DNA of 60,551 nt from Frankia sp. AgB32 (GCF_023243045.1 NZ_JALKFX010000014.1:30238-90788); one strand, 5' to 3'. Positions 17,724 to 27,939 are shown, counted from the first letter of the stretch. Notes: a model not told the origin generated them from the sequence alone. Made by a program: numbers and translations.

Positions 17724-18452
17724 ATGCCGTCAGCACGGCGTGGGGGTAGGCATCGGGCGCCGCAGGCGCCTTCCACAACAGGTCGCATCCTGCGGACCAC
17801 CGGCGCGGTCACCGCGCTGGTCAGCAGCGGACTCGCGGTGACCGCGGTCGGCGCGTCCCCCGCCGGGGCGGCGACCAGCGACGACTTCGCCAAGCTCCGG
17901 CAGTGCGAGTCCGGCGGCAACTACTCGATCAACACCGGTAACGGTTTCTCCGGCGCCTATCAGTTCGACGACCAGACCTGGCACGGACTCGGCTATTCCG
18001 GCCGCCCCTACCAGGCGTCGCCCGCTGCCCAGGACGAGGCCGCAGCCAAGCTCTACAACTCCCGCGGCTGGCAGCCGTGGCCGTCGTGCTCGCGCAAGAT
18101 GGGCCTGGTCAACAACGGGCCCGCCGCGACCGGTTCCAGTTCCTCCGACGTCGTCCAGCAGGCCATCGCCCCGGCCGAGCCGCCCATGACGCTGGACCGC
18201 GCCCGCCAGGAGCTGGGCGACAGTTCCTTCAAGGGCACCGTGCTCAACGCCGGTTACGGCAACGACGTCCGCCCGGACGCGTTCGTCTGGCAGGCCGCGA
18301 TGCGCAACAAGGGCTTCGTTCTCACTGTGGACGGCAAGTTCGGGCAGCAGTCACAGGGCATCGCCGCCCTCTACGGCTACCTGACCCGCGTCGACGACGG
18401 CCAGCCCGGCGCGGTCGGCCAGAACCTGTGGAACGCCAGCGTCAAGTCCTGA
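17724..18452 (+). CDS. Secreted resuscitation-promoting-factor-like transglycosylase
   Basis: This protein is 242 residues long. An Arg-rich n-region and hydrophobic stretch (about 21-48, ending SPAGAAT) form a signal peptide. Residues ~50-130 are the Rpf/transglycosylase-like domain: FAKLRQCESGGNYSINTGNG with the catalytic Glu in CESGG, AYQFDDQTWHGLG, and the closing Cys in WPSCSRKMG. Residues ~155-240 form a second domain of unclear type that may bind peptidoglycan. It cleaves cell-wall glycan during growth or germination. The c-di-AMP riboswitch upstream should set its expression. Confidence 0.9.
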   Translation: MPSARRGGRHRAPQAPSTTGRILRTTGAVTALVSSGLAVTAVGASPAGAATSDDFAKLRQCESGGNYSINTGNGFSGAYQFDDQTWHGLGYSGRPYQASPAAQDEAAAKLYNSRGWQPWPSCSRKMGLVNNGPAATGSSSSDVVQQAIAPAEPPMTLDRARQELGDSSFKGTVLNAGYGNDVRPDAFVWQAAMRNKGFVLTVDGKFGQQSQGIAALYGYLTRVDDGQPGAVGQNLWNASVKS

Positions 18453-18495
18453 CCCGGTGCATCCCGTCACCACTCGCGTACGGCAGGATGCAGCC

Positions 18496-18930
18496 ATGAC
18501 AACGCCGTCCGACCCGGCCAGGAACCTGCTCTCCGGCCCGCCGCCCACGCTCCTGCCCTCGGACGCCGCCGTCACGGACGCGCTGGCCACGGGCGAGTCA
18601 CCGGCCAGTGTCGCCGCCGCGGCGCCGGCCCTGAGCGCACCGTGGGCCGCCCTCGCCGAGCAGGCCCTCGCAGCCGGGAACGCCGTCGAGGCCTACGCGT
18701 ACGCCCGCACCGGTTACCACCGCGGCCTCGATGCGCTGCGCCGGGCCGGCTGGCGAGGTACCGGACCGGTGCCGTGGTCCCACGAACCCAACCGCGGTTT
18801 CCTCCGGGCACTGGCCGCACTCGGCCGGGCCGCCGAGTCCATCGGCGAGACCGAGGAGGCCGATCGCTGCCGCACCTTCCTCGCGGACTGCGATGCGACT
18901 GCCGCCCGCGAACTCGGCTTCGGCGACTGA
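18496..18930 (+). CDS. DUF3151 protein
   Basis: This 144-residue soluble protein has the DUF3151 pattern: NLLSGPPPTLLP at the N-terminus, AYARTGYHRGLDALRRAGW in the middle and VPWSHEPNRGFLRALAALGRAA near the end. ATG 18496 has AGGA at 18485-18488. The family is widespread in actinobacteria and has no known function; it is often near purA or fructose-bisphosphate aldolase. It lies 220 nt upstream of purA on the same strand. Confidence 0.85.
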   Translation: MTTPSDPARNLLSGPPPTLLPSDAAVTDALATGESPASVAAAAPALSAPWAALAEQALAAGNAVEAYAYARTGYHRGLDALRRAGWRGTGPVPWSHEPNRGFLRALAALGRAAESIGETEEADRCRTFLADCDATAARELGFGD

Positions 18931-19140
18931 AAGCGATCTTCGCGGCTGCCACCGGCCGGGTGACACACTCCTGGCCGAGGCACGCCATCCCGACCGAGGT
19001 GCACACTCGGTCACACACAGTCCTATCGGCGTCGATCCGTGACGACATCGCCGACGTGTAGTGACGCTCGGCGAGAAATGCGCGGTTCGAAGCGGACCAG
19101 CATCCGGGCATCGGCCCCACGCGAGGGCCATCCCTAGTAG

Positions 19141-20433
<1,293 letters not shown>

Positions 20434-20497
20434 GTTCACCGGCGCACCGCCGCCACCCCACCCTCCAGTTGCGCTACGCAGAGTTACCATCGACGCT

Positions 20498-20570
20498 GAG
20501 GAGGTAACGGAACGCGATGTCGGGTGGGGGTGAGGACTGTGACCACTGCCGGCTCCCAATCGTCCGGTGA
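20498..20570 (+). other. Strong ribosome site with a 17-codon upstream ORF
   Basis: GAGGAGGT at 20498-20505 is among the best ribosome-binding sequences in the window. It precedes ATG 20517, which opens only the short ORF MSGGGEDCDHCRLPIVR and a stop at 20568-20570. The longer ORF starting at GTG 20524 or 20539 is in another frame and has no such site. Either a small regulatory ORF is translated, or a frameshift separates this start from the gene. Confidence 0.4.
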
Positions 20571-21525
20571 AGATCGCTCTGTGCCCGGCCAGGTTCCGGC
20601 ACCGAGCGCACCCGCCCTGGCCGATCTGGCCGAACCGCGACCGGCAGTGCTCGCACCCGTCGTTCGGCGCCGGTACCTGCGCCCGACCGATTCCGACGCC
20701 TGGCACGTCGGCTTCTCCCCGACCGGCGAGGCGCTGCCCGACGCGCTCACCGATGTTCTGCTTCGCGGCAGCCACGCGATCCGCAGCTCGAAACGGGCGG
20801 AGGCGCAGCGGCTCGAACGCGCTGCGGCCGTTGCGAACCACGTCGACGCCCAGATCCGCGACTTCCTGGACTTCTGCGCTGCCGAACGCCTGGTGCCCCC
20901 GGTCACCGTGCGAGCCTCGGGCGGGCGCCCGCGCCGCGCCTCCGGACGGTCCGCCGAGCATCCGCTGCCCGGCGTCGACCCGCACCTGGGCGCTGGCCCA
21001 CTTCCGCGCGACACGTGGGTCGAGGAGCAGACCCGGTTCGATGGCCGCCGGCCCCCGGGCCGGTTCGACGTCGGCCCGGGGCCCTTCGACGAAGGGCCCG
21101 GCGCCCGGCGAGCCGAGGATGGCGACGACCAGGACCAGCTCGAACGCGAGGAACACGGCTCGGCCTCCCACCATCGACGGGCCGAGCGGAACGCAGCCGG
21201 CCGACCAGGTGAGCAGGACCCCCGTCGGCGGCATCGCCCACGCCGACGCGAGCGGTTGCAGGCCTGGCCGCTGCTGTACTGGCGGTGCGAGTCGTTCCCG
21301 GCGGCTGGCCGCTCGCTGCACCTGTTCGTCGAGCCGGGCGGCCGGACGTTCGAGGGCCACGACGACCCGGCGCCGCTGACGGTGCTCGGTCGGGAGGTCC
21401 AGGTCTGGCCGGTGGACGCGGCCGCGATCGTCGCGGGCATGGCCGAGGTCGATGCCCGACGCTGCGCACTTCAACTGGTGCACGGGATGGCCCATCTTCT
21501 CTGGCGCTCCGGAGTCGGTCTCTGA
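20524..21525 (+). CDS. Hypothetical protein between purA and purD
   Basis: This ORF encodes up to 333 residues. The first ~130 residues (RYLRPTDSDAWHVGFSPTG, then a helical stretch ending DFLDFCAAE) and the last ~85 (YWRCESFPAAGRSLHLFVEP to the end) look like folded protein. The middle (about 135-250) is charged, Arg/Asp/Gly-rich and probably disordered. I recognise no family. The start is uncertain (GTG 20524 or GTG 20539) because the best ribosome site nearby points to another frame. The opposite strand of the middle section reads as a hydrophobic segment, which lowers confidence slightly. Confidence 0.6.
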   Translation: MGVRTVTTAGSQSSGEDRSVPGQVPAPSAPALADLAEPRPAVLAPVVRRRYLRPTDSDAWHVGFSPTGEALPDALTDVLLRGSHAIRSSKRAEAQRLERAAAVANHVDAQIRDFLDFCAAERLVPPVTVRASGGRPRRASGRSAEHPLPGVDPHLGAGPLPRDTWVEEQTRFDGRRPPGRFDVGPGPFDEGPGARRAEDGDDQDQLEREEHGSASHHRRAERNAAGRPGEQDPRRRHRPRRRERLQAWPLLYWRCESFPAAGRSLHLFVEPGGRTFEGHDDPAPLTVLGREVQVWPVDAAAIVAGMAEVDARRCALQLVHGMAHLLWRSGVGL

Positions 21526-21917
21526 GTGCGGCTCGGCCGAGGCTATGGCGCACCCGACAGGATGTCGAACGCATGTTCGGAATCGTGACGCCCGACAGCG
21601 ACCCGACCTGGACCCGTTCGACGTGTGACGTGAAACACGCGAACACAACGGCCCGGTCATCGCGGTTGTGTACGCGGCGATGGGCCCGAACGGTGCAATC
21701 CACCGAGCCCGGTCAGAGCGGAGCTGGACGCCCCTCATGATGATCATTGGTCACGTTAGTCTGTGACCGTGACCGAACTCGGCTGCCGTGCCCCACGGCC
21801 CGCCCCCGCGGCGTCCATGATCTCGTGCCGCCCGCGGAACGCCGTGCGGATCGACCCGTCGGCGCCCGGCGTCGGGGGCAGGGGCACCGCCGCCGTGCGC
21901 GTCACCGAGGTGAACAG
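21526..21917. promoter_or_regulatory. purD upstream region with inverted repeat
   Basis: This 390-nt region has no convincing gene. GGTCAC at 21749-21754 and GTGACC at 21763-21768 form an inverted repeat with an 8-nt spacer, next to TGATGATCATTGG. It is a reasonable place for the promoter and operator of purD-purE-purB, about 150 nt before the purD start. Confidence 0.4.
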
Positions 21918-23234
21918 ATGAAGGTTCTGGTCGTCGGTTCCGGCGGGCGCGAGCACGCGTTGTGCCGAGCGTTCGCCCGCGATCCCAGGGTGGATGCTCT
22001 GGTGTGTGCGCCGGGCAACGCCGGCACCGCCGCACTCGCCGAGCCGCGGCCGTTGGACGTCGCGAATCCAGACGCGATCGCGGATCTCGCGGAGAAGGTC
22101 GACGCGGAACTGACCGTGATCGGGCCGGAGGTGCCGCTGGTCGCCGGGGCTGCCGACGAGGTGCGGGCACGCGGTCTGGCTGTCTTCGGGCCGAGCGGCG
22201 CGGCGGCCCGCCTGGAGGGCAGCAAGGCGTTCGCCAAGCAAATCATGCATGCCGCCGGCGTGCCGACAGCCGCCTCCCGGGACCACACCGAGGTCGAGCC
22301 GGCACTCGCTGATCTCGACACGTTCGGCCCGCCGTACGTGGTGAAGTACGACGGCCTGGCTGCCGGCAAGGGCGTGACCGTCACCGAGGACCGCGCGGCC
22401 GCCGTCGCGGCGGTGCGCGCCAGCCTGCGCGAGCCCGGCGACCGCGTTGTGCTGGAGGAATACCTCGACGGGCCGGAGGTCTCACTGTTCGCGGTGGTCA
22501 CCGAGTCCGGCGCAATCCTGCCTCTGCTGCCGGCGCAGGACCACAAGAGGGTCGGTGACGGCGATACCGGCCCGAACACCGGCGGCATGGGCGCCTACAC
22601 GCCGCTGCCCTGGGCGAGCCACGGGCTGTCCGCGGAGATCGTCTCGACGGTGATCCGGCCGACCGTCGACGAGATGGCCCGGCGCGGCACCCCGTTCACC
22701 GGCCTGCTCTACGCGGGACTCGCGCTGACCACCCGTGGGCCCCGGGTGGTGGAGTTCAACGTCCGCTTCGGCGATCCCGAGGTGCAGGCGATCCTCGCCC
22801 TGCTCGCCACTCCGCTGACGGACGTGCTGACCGGGCGGGCGACGCCGCGCTTCCGCTCGGGAGCCGCGATCACTGTCGTGGTCGCGGCGCACGGCTACCC
22901 GCAGTCACCGAGACTGGGCGACCCGATCGGCGGCCTGGCCACCGCCGACGCGCTCACCGGCGTGGACGTCCTACATGCCGGTACTCGCCAGGACGCCGAC
23001 GGCAGGATCGTCTCGGCCGGCGGGCGCGTGCTGTCCGTCACGGCGATCGGCTCGAACCTGGAGTCCGCGCGAGGATCTGCCTACGAGGCCGTCAGCCGGA
23101 TCTCGCTGGCCGGCGCCCACTACCGCACCGACATCGGAGACCCGTCGCGCATGCGTCACGCGGCCGACGTGCGCCGAGCGGACACCGCGATCGGAGAGGA
23201 TCCGACGCGGCCCAGAAACAGGGAGAAGGAGTAA
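21918..23234 (+). CDS. purD: Phosphoribosylamine-glycine ligase
   Basis: This 438-residue ATP-grasp enzyme opens with KVLVVGSGGREHAL and has the ATP-grasp region PYVVKYDGLAAGKGV, the QDHKRVGDGDTGPNTGGMG loop and EFNVRFGDPE. It makes glycinamide ribonucleotide in purine synthesis. ATG 21918 follows GAGGTGA at 21907-21913; upstream in-frame codons lack family sequence. purE begins 3 nt after its stop. Confidence 0.96.
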   Translation: MKVLVVGSGGREHALCRAFARDPRVDALVCAPGNAGTAALAEPRPLDVANPDAIADLAEKVDAELTVIGPEVPLVAGAADEVRARGLAVFGPSGAAARLEGSKAFAKQIMHAAGVPTAASRDHTEVEPALADLDTFGPPYVVKYDGLAAGKGVTVTEDRAAAVAAVRASLREPGDRVVLEEYLDGPEVSLFAVVTESGAILPLLPAQDHKRVGDGDTGPNTGGMGAYTPLPWASHGLSAEIVSTVIRPTVDEMARRGTPFTGLLYAGLALTTRGPRVVEFNVRFGDPEVQAILALLATPLTDVLTGRATPRFRSGAAITVVVAAHGYPQSPRLGDPIGGLATADALTGVDVLHAGTRQDADGRIVSAGGRVLSVTAIGSNLESARGSAYEAVSRISLAGAHYRTDIGDPSRMRHAADVRRADTAIGEDPTRPRNREKE

Positions 23235-23237
23235 AGC

Positions 23238-23762
23238 GTGTCGCAGAGCAGCAGCGGGTCCGCGCGGGCGCGGGTGGCCGTCGTGTTCGGTTCACCGTCG
23301 GACAGCCAGACGATGAGCAAGGCAGGCGCCACCCTGGAGCGCTTCGGCGTTCCCTATGAGCAGGTGTCGCTGTCTGCGCACCGTGCCCCGCGCACCCTCG
23401 CCGACTATGTCGGTCAGCTGCGGGCCAGGGGGATCTCCGTGGTCATCGCCGGAGCCGGTCTTGCCGCCGCGCTGCCCGGCGCGGTCGCCGCCCTCACCAC
23501 ACTGCCGGTCATCGGGGTGCCGATCTCCGGCGGGGCGCTGGACGGTATGGACTCCATGCTGGCCATCGCGCAGATGCCGCCGGGCGTGCCGGTCGCCACC
23601 GTCGGGCTGAACAACTCGACGAACGCGGCGATCCTCGCGATCCAGATCCTCGCGCTGGCCGACCCGGACCTCGGGTTCAAGCTCGCCGAGTTCAAGGACG
23701 ACTTCGAGCGCAATGCCGCGGAAGGCCTGGCGGCGGCAGCCACCGCTGGCGTGGGTCAGTGA
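23238..23762 (+). CDS. purE: N5-carboxyaminoimidazole ribonucleotide mutase
   Basis: This 174-residue enzyme has the phosphate/CO2 loop VVFGSPSDSQTM, SAHRAPRTL and the PVIGVPISGGALDGMDSM segment, so it is a class I PurE. It moves CO2 on the AIR ring in purine synthesis. GTG 23238 follows AGAAGGAG at about 23222-23229, inside the end of purD. Its stop overlaps the purB GTG by 4 nt. purK is not in the window. Confidence 0.95.
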   Translation: MSQSSSGSARARVAVVFGSPSDSQTMSKAGATLERFGVPYEQVSLSAHRAPRTLADYVGQLRARGISVVIAGAGLAAALPGAVAALTTLPVIGVPISGGALDGMDSMLAIAQMPPGVPVATVGLNNSTNAAILAIQILALADPDLGFKLAEFKDDFERNAAEGLAAAATAGVGQ

Positions 23763-25066
23763 TCGGCCGCTACACCCTGGCCGACATGGGCCGGGTGTGG
23801 TCGGAGGCGCACAAGTACGAGCTGTGGTGCCAGGTCGAGGTGCTGGTCATGGAGGCGCACGCCGCCGCTGGCCGGATCCCCGGCGACTCCGTCGAGCCCG
23901 TCCGCGCCGCACCCGCGCCCACGCCCGAGGCCGTCGCCGAGGTCGAGGCGGTCACCCAGCACGACGTGATCGCTTTCCTCACCGCCTGGGCGGACCGCAC
24001 CGAGCCCCGTTCCGCCGCCGCGTACGTGCATTTCGGCATGACCTCGTCGGACCTGCTGGACACCGCGCTCGCGCTGCAGCTCGTCGAGTCGACCGACATC
24101 GTGCTCGCGAAGGCGGACGCGCTGGTCGCGGCGCTGCGCGACCTCGGCCTCGCGCACCGGGACACGCTGCGCGTAGGCCGCACCCACGGCATTCACGGCG
24201 AACCGACTGTGTTCGGCCACCGGGTCGCCGACCTCGCGTTCGGCCTGGCCCGCTGCCGCGACCGGCTGCGCGCGGCGCGCGCGGACGTGGCCGTCGCCAA
24301 GATCTCCGGTGCGGTGGGGACGTACTCCAACATCGAACCGGACGTCGAGGCCTACGTCGCCGAGAAGCTGGGTCTGCACCCGACGCCGGTCGCGACCCAG
24401 GTGGTGCTGCGCGACGGCATCGCGAGCTGGGTGGCCGCGCTCGCCGGGCTCGCCACCGTCTGCGAGGCGGTGGCGCTGGAGGTGCGCCACGGCCAGCGCA
24501 CGGAGGTCCGCGAGCTGTCCGAGCCGTTCGGCTCCGGGCAGAAGGGCTCCTCGGCGATGCCGCACAAGAAGAACCCGATCATGTCGGAGCGCATCGCCGG
24601 CCTGGCCAGGATCGTCCGCGCCCAGTACGTCCCGGTCCTGGAGGGCGTGCCGCTGTGGCACGAGCGGGACATCTCGCACTCGTCCACCGAGCGCATCGCC
24701 CTGCCGGACGCCGCCGCCGGCGCCGACTACCTGCTGAACCTGACCACCCGGCTGGTCCGCGGCCTGGTCGTCGACGTCGACCGGATGCGGGCGAACCTCG
24801 ACGCCACCGGTGGCCTGGTCTACACCTCGGCGGTGCTGCTGGAACTGGTCGAGACCGGCCTGTCCCGCGAGGACGCCTACGCCATCACCCAGGCCGCGGC
24901 GATGGAGACCTGGCGCACGTCCGTCCCGTTCCGGGAAACGCTGCGCAAGCACGCCGCGGATCGCGGCCTACCCCTCGACGAGGCCCGACTCGACGAGGTC
25001 AGCCGCCCCGAGCGCTACACCGAACGTCTCGGCCCCGTCTTCAACGCCCTGGCCGCGCTTACCTGA
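23759..25066 (+). CDS. purB: Adenylosuccinate lyase
   Basis: This 435-residue fumarase/aspartase-fold enzyme has the family signature GSSAMPHKKNP and the active-site loops HFGMTSSDLLDT and RTHGIHGEPT. It acts twice in purine synthesis, on SAICAR and on adenylosuccinate. It is coupled to purE by a GTGA overlap. Its last 99 nt overlap, on the other strand, the end of the M50-SRPBCC ORF. A 54-nt piece of this gene (23985-24038) is found again at 26731-26784 with a single difference. Confidence 0.96.
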   Translation: MIGRYTLADMGRVWSEAHKYELWCQVEVLVMEAHAAAGRIPGDSVEPVRAAPAPTPEAVAEVEAVTQHDVIAFLTAWADRTEPRSAAAYVHFGMTSSDLLDTALALQLVESTDIVLAKADALVAALRDLGLAHRDTLRVGRTHGIHGEPTVFGHRVADLAFGLARCRDRLRAARADVAVAKISGAVGTYSNIEPDVEAYVAEKLGLHPTPVATQVVLRDGIASWVAALAGLATVCEAVALEVRHGQRTEVRELSEPFGSGQKGSSAMPHKKNPIMSERIAGLARIVRAQYVPVLEGVPLWHERDISHSSTERIALPDAAAGADYLLNLTTRLVRGLVVDVDRMRANLDATGGLVYTSAVLLELVETGLSREDAYAITQAAAMETWRTSVPFRETLRKHAADRGLPLDEARLDEVSRPERYTERLGPVFNALAALT

Positions 25067-26203
25067 CGAGCTGTCGGGGTCGGCGGGCAGCCCGTCGACC
25101 CCGGCCAGCACCACCGTCCCCACCTTCATCACCTGAACCGACTCAGCCGGCGTTCCGTCGGCCTGTGCCGTCAGGATCTGGCGGATTGCCAGTTGCCGCT
25201 GATCGAGTTCGGCCCGTTCCAGTCGGACAAGTTCCGCGTATCGAGCCGCCAGCCCGTTTTTGGCTGGTATTGCCAGCTGCATCTCCTGCCGGAGCAGAGT
25301 GCCGTTCCTCCTGGTTCGACGCAGCCTGGTAACCCCTCGAACAGTCGGGCTCTCGACCGGACCCATCACGACCGTCCAGGGCGGACGGTGCTCCCGGATG
25401 ATTTCCTCGATCGGCGGCGCGAAGGAATCACCGGCTGGGCGAGACTTGATCACCCACACCTCGCCAACTCCCGTCGGGGTGCCTGCTTTCCGCTCGGCAG
25501 TCAGCAGCCCACCAGTGTAAAGGGCCAGGTTTGCCGGCTCCGCGAGGAAATCCCACACGACGTTCACCGGCCGTTCGATGACCACCTCACTACCGACATT
25601 TAGCCAGGTGACGATCCGCCGTTTGCGAAGATAATTTCTAATGAGCCATCCATCCGTGGCGAGTCGACCCGGCCGGGCGGGCCGAAAAACCAGCGAAGAG
25701 ACTGCGATGACGCAGTTGATCAGGACGAAATCCGCAATCACACCCTCCTCGTACGAGGCGGAGTGCAGCACCACGGAGGAAAACCATTCCAGCGGCGGCA
25801 GTTCCGCCACTCCGGACTCGACCAGCCGGTTTTGTTTGGCATGGTTCTCAGCGAGCATCACAGCTACGAGTCCTGCCGCGACGAATCCGACGACGAGATT
25901 CGCAAGAGGGCCTGCCAGGTAGACGATCACCGCCCGCCAACCCCAGATGAGGCCGCGCCGCGGGGAAACGATGGTCGCGGCGGCGGGCCGAGCCCCGAGC
26001 GAGATTCTGAATCTTCCAGTCCACCGGAAGCGATCCGGGCCACCACCGAAAACAAAGCCTTCAACGCGGTATCCGACCGCGAGCGCCGCAGCGGCATGGG
26101 ACAGCTCATGCAGGACTACGGCGATCACGATGAATAGTAGCGAAAAACAGAGCGTCACGCAAAAAGCCGCACCGAAAACCGTGCAGACAGCCCCTGCCGA
26201 CAT
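24968..26203 (-). CDS. M50 site-2-type metalloprotease fused to a SRPBCC domain
   Basis: This protein is 411 residues long. Residues 10-200 are membrane-embedded and protease-like: helix ~15-31 leads into the zinc motif HELSH (32-36), further helices lie at about 92-118 and 158-173, and TDG (183-185) is positioned like the third zinc ligand of site-2 proteases. Residues ~205-345 resemble a SRPBCC/START-like hydrophobic ligand-binding fold (VIERPVNVVWDFLAEPANL). The ATG at 26203 follows GAGGGG. The last ~33 residues are read from the antisense of purB and are probably not the original C-terminus. The sequence GVDGLPADPD (368-377) recurs at 27989-28018, where it continues into a different tail. 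The gene seems to have lost its 3' end by rearrangement. Confidence 0.75.
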   Translation of the reverse strand: MSAGAVCTVFGAAFCVTLCFSLLFIVIAVVLHELSHAAAALAVGYRVEGFVFGGGPDRFRWTGRFRISLGARPAAATIVSPRRGLIWGWRAVIVYLAGPLANLVVGFVAAGLVAVMLAENHAKQNRLVESGVAELPPLEWFSSVVLHSASYEEGVIADFVLINCVIAVSSLVFRPARPGRLATDGWLIRNYLRKRRIVTWLNVGSEVVIERPVNVVWDFLAEPANLALYTGGLLTAERKAGTPTGVGEVWVIKSRPAGDSFAPPIEEIIREHRPPWTVVMGPVESPTVRGVTRLRRTRRNGTLLRQEMQLAIPAKNGLAARYAELVRLERAELDQRQLAIRQILTAQADGTPAESVQVMKVGTVVLAGVDGLPADPDSSSGKRGQGVEDGAETFGVALGAADLVESGLVEG

Positions 26204-26357
26204 CCTCGCCCCTCGCCCCTCACCCACGACCACCCAACTGCGACCCGGCTCATGATTACACGTACACCGGCACCGGCACCGGCGGGATGTCCGCCACTAC
26301 CGGAACCCGGCACAGTAGATGTGCCGAGCGCTGAGTTCAGTTTGGATGGAGTCCTCG

Positions 26358-26735
26358 TCACAGGCCGGATCGGCCGCGGCTTCGCCGCGAATGGTCCCTT
26401 GCCAGCAGAGCCAGCACGCCGATGGGGGTCGCGCTGCTGACGATCTCCCACCGATCGATCATGTCGCGGAGCTGGGACAGGGGGATCCCTTCGATGTGGT
26501 CGGACTCATTGCGCTCGGCTGGCACGACGACCTCTACGCACCTGTCCGCGATCTTCCAGCACACGACGACGGCCTTTCCGGGCTTACGACCCGCCACCCG
26601 TTGGAACGGCAGATCCGGCCAGGGGAATCGGATTGGTCCGGGCCCGACGCCCGGCGGCGTCCACGACAGTGACCCGGCAGTAGCCGGCCCCGGCCGGAAC
26701 ATCGAGACCGGCAAGGCGCCTTCGATACCACCTGG
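26358..26735 (-). pseudogene. Decayed second copy of the PHP-Nudix junction
   Basis: Bases 26550-26724 align with 28341-28515, the 3' end of the intact PHP gene and the 5' end of the Nudix gene. They share runs such as AGGGGAATCGGATTGGTCC and GTGACCCGGCAGTAGCC. On the minus strand, EGALPVSMFRP matches EGVLPVSMFRP of the PHP protein and then goes out of frame. The following VVCWKIADR matches the Nudix start MRWKILGRR. The continuation to 26358 shows only faint Nudix-like similarity and lacks the Nudix box. It is a remnant, not a working gene. Confidence 0.7.
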
Positions 26736-26784
26736 GCGGACCGCACCGAGCCCCGTTCCGCCGCCGCGTAGGTGCATTTCGGCA
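26731..26784 (+). repeat. 54-nt fragment of purB
   Basis: Bases 26731-26784 match purB 23985-24038 with one mismatch (26771 against 24025), covering the codons for AWADRTEPRSAAAYVHFG. The fragment begins where the PHP/Nudix remnant ends. It has the same orientation as purB and no flanking repeat that I can see. It marks a recombination or template-switch breakpoint. Confidence 0.9.
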
Positions 26785-27004
26785 GATCGACCCCGTGCTC
26801 CCTGCCGGTGCCGCAGACCGCGTGGCACCGGCAGGTGGCCGCTTCCGACACGGCAGCGCACGGAGTCGGGCCCGTGCGCTGCCGCGTACCCGTGGCGGGT
26901 CTGCCCGGGACGCCGGCGCGCCGGCGCCGTTCGGACAGCCGCCGGAAGCCGAGTCAGGTGACCGGCTGAGCGCCGGTCAGTTCACGACTACCGTGTCGCG
27001 TCGG
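26785..27004. other. No feature seen
   Basis: This 220-nt GC-rich stretch lies between the purB fragment and a secreted-protein gene. No coding pattern, repeat or RNA structure is evident. It is likely more eroded sequence. Confidence 0.4.
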
Positions 27005-27373
27005 TCAGGAGACCCGCGTCACGGTCTGCAGGTCGGCACTGACCTGCTCCGTCACGGTCGCACCCGCCTTGGTGCCGACGACCAGGTAGGAACCATCGGG
27101 ATTGCGCCGCACGCTGGTGACGCTGTCCAGCGCGCCCTTCGCCTTCACCACCGCGGTCACCCTCGCCACCTCGTCCACGCTCAGCGCGGTGCCGAGCGAG
27201 AGCCCGAGACCGTTCGCACCGAGCCCGGTCGACACGCCGGTCGACGAACCAACCCCGGTCGACGTGGACAGACCGAGGCCGGTGGACGCGCTCGCCGCGG
27301 TGGCGGCGCCGAAGGTGAGTCCCGCCGCGGTGGCGACGGTGGCGGCGGCAAGGCCAATCTTCTTGAAACGCAC
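27005..27373 (-). CDS. Small secreted protein
   Basis: This 122-residue protein has a clear signal peptide: basic VRFKK, a hydrophobic segment, and AATAASAS before a likely cleavage near residue 30. A Gly/Ser/Thr/Leu low-complexity linker (about 31-60) follows, then a C-terminal ~60-residue domain (VDEVARVTAVVKAKG, NPDGSYLVVGTKAG) that looks PepSY-like in pattern. GTG 27373 was chosen because GGAG at 27382-27385 is 8 nt away; the alternative GTG 27379 is too close. I do not recognise a named family. Confidence 0.7.
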   Translation of the reverse strand: MRFKKIGLAAATVATAAGLTFGAATAASASTGLGLSTSTGVGSSTGVSTGLGANGLGLSLGTALSVDEVARVTAVVKAKGALDSVTSVRRNPDGSYLVVGTKAGATVTEQVSADLQTVTRVS

Positions 27374-27719
27374 CTTCACTACTCCTGTTCGCTGACGGTC
27401 GGGCCCAATTTCGACCCATATCATCCTGCCGGTACTGCCGACAGCCTTCCGCGCATTCGTGCGCCAGGCTGAAAAAATGTTCCGAGAAAGGCCGTCGCAC
27501 ACATTTCTACCTCCCGCGGACGGCAAGCAAAACGACCGCGCCAGGTCGCGAGAAAGACACCGTGATCTGGGTCCGTCGTTCACCCTGATGGGCGCGACCA
27601 ATCGGCACCGTAACCACCCGCCGACGGGGCGTCGCGGACCGGGGGGCGACCGGCTCCGGCAGGACCCCGCGAGGACTCAGACGGTAGGTGTGGTGGGCCG
27701 ATGATGACGAACTCCGGTG
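27374..27719. other. Upstream region of the secreted-protein gene
   Basis: This stretch should contain the promoter of the minus-strand secreted-protein gene; it is less GC-rich near 27460-27500. I found no gene. The section near 27720 onward begins the decayed HIT copy. Confidence 0.35.
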
Positions 27720-27925
27720 GCGCTGCTTCCGTCCGACCGACCTTTCCTATCCGGAAGGAATCGACATCCTGCTCGGGTCGCACCTTACCGTGCCAGGATT
27801 TTCCGCGAACCTCCCGGTTCACCCAAGGAATCCCGGGTCACTTTCGGCGCAGATTCTGCTCACGGCCTTGCCAAGCAGCGAGATATTCCAAAAGAAGGAC
27901 GGCGCGTTCGAAGGATCAGCGCGGG
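27720..27925 (-). pseudogene. Decayed second copy of the HIT-family gene
   Basis: Bases 27798-27911 align with 29530-29643, inside the HIT gene at 29320-29805. The minus strand reads SLLGKAVSRICAESDPGFLG, matching SLLGEAVSKVCTENDPVFLR, then hits a stop. One base is missing at this point; in the shifted frame NREVRGKSWHGKV matches NYEVLGNAWQHLHGHV. A 9-nt deletion has removed part of the histidine triad. Frameshift plus loss of catalytic histidines makes it a dead copy. Confidence 0.75.
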
Positions 27926-27939
27926 GGTGGGGGAGGCCA

